This document shows, piece after piece, positions 1-5,085 of a stretch of DNA of 5,085 nt; positions within the stretch are counted from its first letter, which is position 1, and every line of letters begins with the position of its first letter. The DNA comes from Burkholderiales bacterium (GTDB taxonomy: Bacteria > Pseudomonadota > Gammaproteobacteria > Burkholderiales > Burkholderiaceae_C), in assembly GCA_006227785.1 (NCBI GenBank), contig SBFU01000093.1, forward strand, positions 1-5,085, read 5' to 3'. The notes under the pieces are model-generated. The model had not been told where the DNA came from, did not search any database, and saw only the letters and a program-made list of their open reading frames with translations. The translations under genes and the position numbers were made by a program.

Positions 1-569
1 CACAGCTTGAGCAGGTAGTTCAGGTCCCACTGCAGCTCGGCCGCCTCGCGGCCGATGCCGGCGGTGCGGGCGATGATGCTCATGCCGTTGGGGTACTCGA
101 GCTGGTCCAGCGCGGCCTTGAGTTCGGCCCGGTCCTCACCCTCGATGCGGCGGCTGACGCCGCCACCACGCGGGTTGTTGGGCATCAGGACGACGTAGCG
201 TCCTGCCAGGCTGATGAAGGTGGTCAGGGCGGCGCCTTTGTTGCCGCGCTCTTCCTTCTCGACCTGGACCAGGAGCTCCTGGCCTTCCTTGATGACGTCG
301 TTGATGCGGGCCTGCGAAGGCGAGACGTTGCCCTGGAAGTACTGCCGGGAGATCTCCTTGAACGGCAGGAAGCCGTGGCGTTCTTCGCCGTAGTCGACGA
401 AACAGGCCTCGAGCGAGGGTTCGACCCGGGTTACAACCGCTTTGTAGATGTTGCCCTTGCGCTGTTCGCGCCCTTCGATTTCGATTTCGTAGTCGAGCAG
501 TTTCTGCCCGTCCACGATCGCCAGGCGGCGCTCTTCGGCCTGCGTGGCGTTGATCAGCATGCGTTTCAT
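1..569 (-). CDS. rne: Ribonuclease E, N-terminal part (cut by left edge)
   Basis: Essential endoribonuclease that starts mRNA decay and processes 9S rRNA and tRNA precursors; in proteobacteria it scaffolds the degradosome. The 189 codons present begin [10 protein letters not shown] and align almost without gaps to E. coli RNase E. The S1 RNA-binding domain lies at about residues 36-120, with the RNA-contacting aromatics F57 and F67 kept and the signature [18 protein letters not shown] at 107-124. R168-T169 in IARTAG match the E. coli 5'-monophosphate sensor R169/T170. The DNase I-like catalytic part, zinc link and degradosome scaffold lie beyond the edge. RNase G is excluded because it lacks this N-terminus. 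The ATG is preceded by GAAGGA (580-585) with a 10-nt spacer. It is divergent from rluC, as in E. coli, behind a long leader that suggests autoregulation. No stop codon occurs in frame. Confidence 0.97.
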   Translation of the reverse strand, partial: MKRMLINATQAEERRLAIVDGQKLLDYEIEIEGREQRKGNIYKAVVTRVEPSLEACFVDYGEERHGFLPFKEISRQYFQGNVSPSQARINDVIKEGQELLVQVEKEERGNKGAALTTFISLAGRYVVLMPNNPRGGGVSRRIEGEDRAELKAALDQLEYPNGMSIIARTAGIGREAAELQWDLNYLLKL

Positions 570-579
570 GTCGCGTTTT

Positions 580-585
580 TCCTTC
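580..585 (-). promoter_or_regulatory. Ribosome binding site of rne
   Basis: On the minus strand GAAGGA lies 10 nt upstream of the ATG at 569, in an A-rich stretch (GAAGGAAAAA). It is the only good Shine-Dalgarno match near the conserved MKRML start and fixes that start. It is not inside any strong hairpin I can see; the nearest one ends at 600. Confidence 0.75.
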
Positions 586-599
586 GTTCAGACACACGC

Positions 600-630
600 G
601 GTCGAACCGGCCCGATGTGAGCCGGCGACC
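600..630 (-). other. Bulged RNA hairpin just upstream of the rne ribosome site
   Basis: On the plus strand GGTCG (600-604) pairs with CGACC (626-630), and CCGGC (607-611) pairs with GCCGG (621-625), around a 9-nt loop. In the rne transcript this is a 10-bp stem with a UU bulge on its 3' side. It lies about 15 nt upstream of GAAGGA and about 30 nt from the start codon, a place where it could affect translation or RNase E binding. Confidence 0.55.
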
Positions 631-717
631 TCCATGCCATGAACCAGCAAGGAGAAGCGAACGGGGGTGGGAATTGCCGGAGAGCCGGTGACCGGGCATT
701 CGGGGCCACAAGGGCCG

Positions 718-732
718 GGCACCTGGGGTGCC
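718..732 (-). other. Small hairpin in the rne leader
   Basis: GGCACC (718-723) and GGTGCC (727-732) form a perfect 6-bp stem with a 3-nt loop (CCA in the rne transcript). It is one of several short GC-rich stems in the leader. Confidence 0.4.
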
Positions 733-845
733 ACATCGAAACGCCGGGTCAGGGCGTAGGCGCGGGGCGTCGTCTGATCAGGGCAGGCAGGGGGCGGATG
801 TCTTGAACAAGGTCCGGCCGGTGTCTCTCTGTTCTCGCTTCGTCC

Positions 846-875
846 TCGATCAGCCGCTTCCGGGTGGCTGATCGA
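846..875 (-). other. Ten-base-pair hairpin in the middle of the rne leader
   Basis: TCGATCAGCC (846-855) and GGCTGATCGA (866-875) are perfect complements around a 10-nt loop, read as ACCCGGAAGC in the rne transcript. It is the longest uninterrupted stem I found in the gap. It has no T tract on either side, so it is not a typical terminator. It is a candidate for a core element of an RNase E-sensing leader. Confidence 0.6.
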
Positions 876-893
876 TGGGGGTATTCCGTCGTT

Positions 894-923
894 CGGGTTC
901 GCTTGATTCCTGAGCGGGTTCGC
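894..923. repeat. Nine-base direct repeat in the rne leader
   Basis: CGGGTTCGC occurs at 894-902 and again at 915-923, 21 bases apart (GCGAACCCG in the rne transcript). Two equal single-stranded copies beside the 846-875 hairpin could be a repeated binding site, or chance in GC-rich DNA. Confidence 0.4.
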
Positions 924-1003
924 CTGCGACGTCCGCTGTGTCATCTTCGGGGCATCGGAACCGCAATGGGTGACCGGAGCCGGCAGGACACAGGTGCCGC
1001 AGG

Positions 1004-1060
1004 TGGCAACTCTTTGCCAGTCCGGGCCCCGGGGCCGGGTCCTATCGGCCCGGCTTCGGG
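1004..1060 (-). other. Cluster of hairpins near the 5' end of the rne leader
   Basis: TGGCAA (1004-1009) pairs with TTGCCA (1014-1019) around a 4-nt loop, read AGAG in the transcript. GCCGGG (1034-1039) pairs with CCCGGC (1049-1054) around a 9-nt loop. The second stem competes with a 12-base palindrome, GGCCCCGGGGCC (1025-1036), and with CCCG/CGGG (1049-1052 and 1057-1060). Several folds are mutually exclusive. Confidence 0.4.
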
Positions 1061-1108
1061 TGGGCTGCCTTAAACTCAAGGCAAATCAAACACTTAGAGC
1101 CCACGACT

Positions 1109-1132
1109 GACGCGACCCATTATAGACGCGTC
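1109..1132. promoter_or_regulatory. Putative shared divergent promoter of rne and rluC
   Basis: The minus strand carries a perfect TATAAT (1124 down to 1119) that can serve rne; no good -35 is visible at 16-18 bp spacing. On the plus strand CATTAT (1118-1123, 4 of 6 matches to TATAAT) overlaps it and could serve rluC, with only a poor -35 (TTAGAG, 1094-1099). The two -10 elements are embedded in an inverted repeat GACGCG/CGCGTC (1109-1114 and 1127-1132). Predicted starts, about 1112 for rne and about 1130 for rluC, are both inferred. Confidence 0.5.
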
Positions 1133-1136
1133 GCCG

Positions 1137-1164
1137 GATGTGTGGTGGGCTTTGTGAACACATC
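1137..1164 (+). other. Hairpin abutting the rluC start codon
   Basis: GATGTGT (1137-1143) and ACACATC (1158-1164) are perfect complements around a 14-nt loop holding the G-rich GGTGGG (1144-1149), the only ribosome-site-like bases before ATG 1165. The right arm ends at the base before the ATG. It may tune rluC translation; no function is proven. Confidence 0.35.
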
Positions 1165-2160
1165 ATGCCCAGTCCATCGCCCAGCGCGGCCGTCCGTCAT
1201 ATCACCGTCGATGAGGAATCGGCCGGCCAGCGCTTGGACAACTTTCTCGTGCGCAGCCTCAAGGGGGTGCCCAAGAGCCACATCTACCGGATCATCCGTT
1301 CCGGAGAGGTGCGCCGGAACAAGGGCCGTGCCGGTGCGGATGACCGCCTGGTGGCGGGGGATGTGTTGCGCATACCGCCCATCCGGCTTTCCGAACGGGC
1401 GCAGGACAAATCGGAGCACCCGGCTCCGGCGCGCGATTTCCCGCTGGTGTTCGAGGACGACGCCTTTCTGGCCATCGACAAACCGGCCGGCGTGGCCGTG
1501 CACGGCGGCAGCGGTGTGAGTTTCGGGGTCATCGAGCAGTTGCGTCAGGCCAGGCCACAGGCGCGGTTGCTCGAACTCGTGCACCGGCTGGACCGGGAGA
1601 CCAGTGGCCTGCTGCTGGTGGCCAAGAAGCGCAGTGCGCTCAAGGCCTTGCAGGACCAGTTTCGCGAGCGTCAGACCGGCAAGACCTACCTGGCGCTGGT
1701 CAAGGGCAAATGGCCGGCGCGGCTCAAGGTGCTCGACCAGCCCCTGCACAAATTCCTGTTGCCCGATGGTGAACGTCGGGTCCGGGTGACCTCACGGGAC
1801 GACCCCGACGGCATGCCTTCGGTCAGCCTGGTGCGGGTGGCCGCCCACGTGCCGGCGCCGCCCGATCTGGCGCCGGTTTGCCCGGATGGGTTCAGCCTGC
1901 TGGAGGTGACCATCAAGACCGGCCGCACCCACCAGATCCGCGTCCATCTGGCCCACGCCGGTCACGGTATCGCGGGTGATGACAAATACGGTGACTTCGA
2001 ACTCAACCGCCAATTGGCCAAAGCGGGGTTGCGGCGCATGTTTTTGCATGCCTGGCGATTGCGATTGAAACATCCGGTGACGGAAGAAAGTATGCAGTTG
2101 CAATCCGAATTGCCCCAGGAATTGCAGAATTGGGTGCCGGCCGGCTGGCAATCGGATTAG
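1165..2160 (+). CDS. rluC: 23S rRNA pseudouridine synthase RluC
   Basis: Converts uridine to pseudouridine in 23S rRNA; E. coli RluC modifies 955, 2504 and 2580. The 331-residue protein has an N-terminal S4 RNA-binding domain (about 11-70, AGQRLDNF to VLRIPP). The RluA-type catalytic domain follows, with motif HRLDRETSGLLLVAKK and catalytic Asp143. The later motif TGRTHQIRVH is at about 252-261, and GDDKYGD follows. Length fits the family. I chose the ATG at 1165 over the in-frame ATG at 1138: the extra nine residues (MCGGLCEHI) are not family-like, and 1138 lies only about 8 nt after the inferred transcription start. Neither start has a strong ribosome site. It is divergent from rne, the same neighbour as in E. 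coli. The last 8 leucine codons are all TTG, unlike the CTG/CTC-rich body. Confidence 0.93.
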   Translation: MPSPSPSAAVRHITVDEESAGQRLDNFLVRSLKGVPKSHIYRIIRSGEVRRNKGRAGADDRLVAGDVLRIPPIRLSERAQDKSEHPAPARDFPLVFEDDAFLAIDKPAGVAVHGGSGVSFGVIEQLRQARPQARLLELVHRLDRETSGLLLVAKKRSALKALQDQFRERQTGKTYLALVKGKWPARLKVLDQPLHKFLLPDGERRVRVTSRDDPDGMPSVSLVRVAAHVPAPPDLAPVCPDGFSLLEVTIKTGRTHQIRVHLAHAGHGIAGDDKYGDFELNRQLAKAGLRRMFLHAWRLRLKHPVTEESMQLQSELPQELQNWVPAGWQSD

Positions 2161-2167
2161 AATCCAC

Positions 2168-2188
2168 TTTGCATCGTTGGGGTGCAAA
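2168..2188. other. Inverted repeat between rluC and the hns-like gene
   Basis: TTTGCA (2168-2173) and TGCAAA (2183-2188) flank a 9-nt spacer in a 66-base gap poorer in GC than its surroundings. There is no T run after it, so it is a weak terminator candidate at best; it could be an operator or leader stem. I see no convincing -35/-10 pair for the downstream gene, which may be read through from rluC. Confidence 0.3.
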
Positions 2189-2226
2189 TTCACTTTCCCG
2201 AAATCAATCATTAAACGAGAACTTCC

Positions 2227-2529
2227 ATGGCAACCTATTCCGAACTGATGGCGCAGGCCCAGGCCTTGATGGCACAGGCCGAGCAAGCACGCAAGAACGA
2301 ACTGTCTGAAGTCATTGCCGACATCAAGGCGAAAATGAAGCAGTACGGCATCACCGTGGCCGATCTGGGCGGCGGTACTGCACGCAAGGCCGGCAAGACC
2401 AAGTCCTCGGCCCCGGCCAAGTACCGCGGTCCCAATGGCGAACTGTGGGCGGGCGGCCCAGGCCGCAAACCGCAATGGGTGCGCGATGCACTGGCGGCCG
2501 GCAAGAGCATCGAGGATTTCCGCATCTGA
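2227..2529 (+). CDS. H-NS family histone-like nucleoid protein
   Basis: Small DNA-binding protein (100 aa) that bridges DNA and silences AT-rich genes. The N-terminal half is an alpha-helical oligomerisation region (about 3-40) with two near-identical heptads, LMAQAQA and LMAQAEQ (7-20). A basic, flexible linker (about 51-65, rich in K, A and S) leads to the C-terminal DNA-binding core at 66-100: KYRGPNGELW, then GGPGRKPQWV and KSIEDFRI. The loop PGRKP (78-82) sits where E. coli H-NS has the QGR minor-groove-binding triplet. The length is typical of betaproteobacterial members such as Bordetella BpH3. The start has a weak ribosome site (CGAGA, 2216-2220, 6-nt spacer). It lies 66 bases after rluC and ends at a strong terminator. 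Such genomes often carry several paralogues, so no gene symbol is given. Confidence 0.93.
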   Translation: MATYSELMAQAQALMAQAEQARKNELSEVIADIKAKMKQYGITVADLGGGTARKAGKTKSSAPAKYRGPNGELWAGGPGRKPQWVRDALAAGKSIEDFRI

Positions 2530-2549
2530 TTGCCAGGCCCCGCCATCCG

Positions 2550-2577
2550 AAAAAAACCCGCCTTTGGCGGGTTTTTT
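2550..2577. terminator. Bidirectional intrinsic terminator
   Basis: CCCGCC (2557-2562) pairs with GGCGGG (2566-2571) around a TTT loop, followed by six T (2572-2577) and preceded by seven A (2550-2556). Read on the plus strand it ends the hns-like transcript 27 nt after its stop. Read on the minus strand it ends the acyl-CoA synthetase transcript about 53 nt after its stop. Confidence 0.93.
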
Positions 2578-2594
2578 GATGGGCGACCGGGACG

Positions 2595-2616
2595 ACCCGG
2601 CAACGGGATGCCGGGT
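2595..2616 (-). other. Hairpin in the 3' end of the acyl-CoA synthetase mRNA
   Basis: ACCCGGC (2595-2601) and GCCGGGT (2610-2616) form a perfect 7-bp stem with an 8-nt loop, between the synthetase stop codon and the terminator. With no U tract of its own, it may protect the 3' end from exonucleases. Confidence 0.4.
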
Positions 2617-2624
2617 TCGGTGCA

Positions 2625-4316
<1,692 letters not shown>

Positions 4317-4468
4317 TCTTGTCTCCGGTTGGTTGGTGGCAAGCTCCAATCTAGCAAGGGCCGCGCGACTTGTTTAGAGGGTATAGCCTGACTGGCGGGT
4401 CAGTAGGCCAGATCCCCGGGCTTGCTCGCCTGACAACCCGCGTGCCTGGGGCGCGCTATCCTCGGGTC
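4317..4468. promoter_or_regulatory. Divergent intergenic region of the synthetase and esterase genes
   Basis: This 152-base gap must hold both promoters. A minus-strand TATACC (4385 down to 4380) is a possible -10 for the synthetase, without a clear -35. A small inverted repeat CTGAC/GTCAG (4388-4392 and 4399-4403, 6-base spacer) sits just upstream of it and could be an operator. On the plus side TATCCT (4457-4462) lies only 6 bases before the esterase ATG, and CTGACA (4430-4435) resembles a -35 but is 21 bp away. All are weak. Confidence 0.3.
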
Positions 4469-5085
4469 ATGAACACACAGTCGATTGAACTCGTCGAATT
4501 GCTCAGCGAAGACATCGGGGCCGGAGCGCCTTCGGCCAGCGTCATCGTTCTGCATGGGCTGGGGGCGGATGGGCAGGATTTTGTTCCGGTGGTGCAGGCC
4601 ATGGACCTGGGGCCGGTGGGTGCTGTCCGTTTTGTTCTACCCAGCGCCCCGGAGCGGCCGGTCACCATCAATGGGGGCTACCGCATGCGGGCCTGGTACG
4701 ACATCCATCCGGTGCCGGCCGACCCGGCCCGGCCACGTCTGGAGGACGAGTCTGGTCTGCTGACATCCCGTGCGCTGGTGCAACAGCTGATCGAACGCGA
4801 GGTTGGCCGCGGAGTGCCGCCTTCACGCATCGTGCTGATGGGCTTTTCGCAGGGTTGTGCCATGACGCTGCTGACGGGCCTGCTGGCCCCGGTACCGCTG
4901 GCGGGACTGGCCGGCCTGTCCGGCTACCTGCCGCTGGCCGGCCGCCTTCACGAGGATGTCAGCAGTCTTCAGCGCTCGATGCCGGTGTTTCTGGCCCATG
5001 GCCAACACGACGACATCGTGACGCCAGACCGTGGTCTGGCTGCGCGGGACGCCCTGCTGGCGCTGGGCCTGCCTGTGGAATGGCA
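4469..5085 (+). CDS. Carboxylesterase / acyl-protein thioesterase-like hydrolase (cut by right edge)
   Basis: Serine hydrolase of the phospholipase/carboxylesterase family (Abhydrolase_2; Pseudomonas EstB and eukaryotic APT1 are relatives), expected to cleave short-chain carboxylic esters or thioesters in the cytoplasm. The 205 complete codons begin MNTQSIELVE. VIVLHGLGADGQDF (25-38) supplies the HGLG oxyanion segment, and GFSQGC (125-130) holds the nucleophile Ser127. HGQHDDIVTP (177-186) carries the likely catalytic Asp181. The catalytic His and the last residues lie beyond the edge; family members are usually about 220 aa, so only a short piece is missing. There is no signal peptide. No good ribosome site precedes the ATG, but the next in-frame Met is residue 45, after the conserved HGLG motif, so this start is the best one. 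The physiological substrate is unknown. Confidence 0.93.
   Translation, partial: MNTQSIELVELLSEDIGAGAPSASVIVLHGLGADGQDFVPVVQAMDLGPVGAVRFVLPSAPERPVTINGGYRMRAWYDIHPVPADPARPRLEDESGLLTSRALVQQLIEREVGRGVPPSRIVLMGFSQGCAMTLLTGLLAPVPLAGLAGLSGYLPLAGRLHEDVSSLQRSMPVFLAHGQHDDIVTPDRGLAARDALLALGLPVEW

Larger units (their letters stand above)
570..1112 (-). promoter_or_regulatory. Long structured 5' leader of rne (no gene in 570-1137)
   Basis: This gap holds no recognisable protein gene. If transcription starts about 7 nt after the TATAAT at 1119-1124, the rne mRNA has a leader of about 540 nt. E. coli rne has a 361-nt leader whose hairpins let RNase E bind and destroy its own message; enterobacterial (rne5) and Pseudomonas (rne-II) RNA families are known for this role. 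Here I find many perfect inverted repeats: 600-630, 718-732, 846-875, 1004-1019 and 1034-1054. There is also a 9-base direct repeat at 894-902 and 915-923. The reading frames across it (for example 588-1079 minus, starting with TTG) are Arg/Pro-rich, lack ribosome sites and resemble no family. The leader role is inferred from position and structure; the exact 5' end is a guess. Confidence 0.6.

Noticed and set aside
846..875. The 10-bp stem as an intrinsic terminator
   Set aside because: No T run follows on either strand.
1025..1036. Perfect 12-base palindrome GGCCCCGGGGCC
   Set aside because: As a hairpin it leaves little loop, and it consists only of G and C in a very GC-rich stretch, so chance is likely; it is mentioned only as a competing fold.
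864..1073. A 69-codon plus-strand frame in the rne-rluC gap
   Set aside because: It has no ribosome site or promoter, its composition is like translated noncoding GC-rich DNA, and it overlaps the leader hairpins on the other strand.
588..1079. A 163-codon minus-strand frame covering most of the rne leader
   Set aside because: It begins with TTG and no ribosome site, its product is Arg/Pro/Thr-rich without a domain, and the inverted repeats cut across it. It is better explained as untranslated leader.
1138..1164. Upstream ATG at 1138 as the rluC start
   Set aside because: The added residues MCGGLCEHI do not look like RluC N-termini, there is no ribosome site, and it would leave almost no leader after the inferred promoter. 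It is not fully excluded.
4317..4349. TTG at 4349 as the start of the acyl-CoA synthetase
   Set aside because: The ATG at 4316 has GGAG at the right distance; the longer version would bury that site and has none of its own.
4469..5085. Cys in GFSQGC instead of the common GFSQGG as a damaged active site
   Set aside because: The nucleophile Ser and its flanking Gln and Gly are intact, and I recall this variant from related proteobacterial esterases, so it is not a sign of inactivation.

Overview
The window is GC-rich bacterial chromosome, most likely from a betaproteobacterium of the order Burkholderiales (Comamonadaceae-like). This rests on the divergent rne/rluC pair, a short 100-residue H-NS-type protein of the betaproteobacterial kind, and the family resemblance of the encoded proteins. 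The genus cannot be read from the sequence. I see no phage, insertion sequence, CRISPR array, tRNA or rRNA.

Left part (1-2160): the left edge holds the first 189 codons of RNase E (rne, minus strand, running off the window). It is divergent from rluC (plus strand), which encodes a 23S rRNA pseudouridine synthase. The roughly 570 bases between them contain no convincing gene. The best promoter signal is a perfect minus-strand TATAAT at 1119-1124, which would give rne an mRNA leader of about 540 nt. The leader is rich in inverted repeats, as expected if this rne is autoregulated through its 5' UTR as in Escherichia coli. A weaker plus-strand -10 overlaps the same bases, so both genes may fire from one symmetric promoter.

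Middle (2161-2624): an hns-like nucleoid protein gene follows rluC after 66 bases. It ends at a clear stem-loop terminator with A and T tracts on both sides, which also serves the convergent gene to its right.

Right part (2625-5085): a minus-strand AMP-forming acyl-CoA synthetase (563 aa) is divergent from a plus-strand carboxylesterase/thioesterase of the alpha/beta hydrolase fold, cut by the right edge after 205 codons. The first makes acyl-CoA thioesters and the second cleaves carboxylic or thioesters. They may share lipid-related roles, but nothing in the sequence proves a common pathway.

Theme: the left half is RNA metabolism (mRNA decay and rRNA processing by RNase E, rRNA modification by RluC), followed by a chromatin protein and then lipid or ester metabolism. 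The most noteworthy item is the long structured rne leader with its putative symmetric promoter. The protein genes are ordinary family members.
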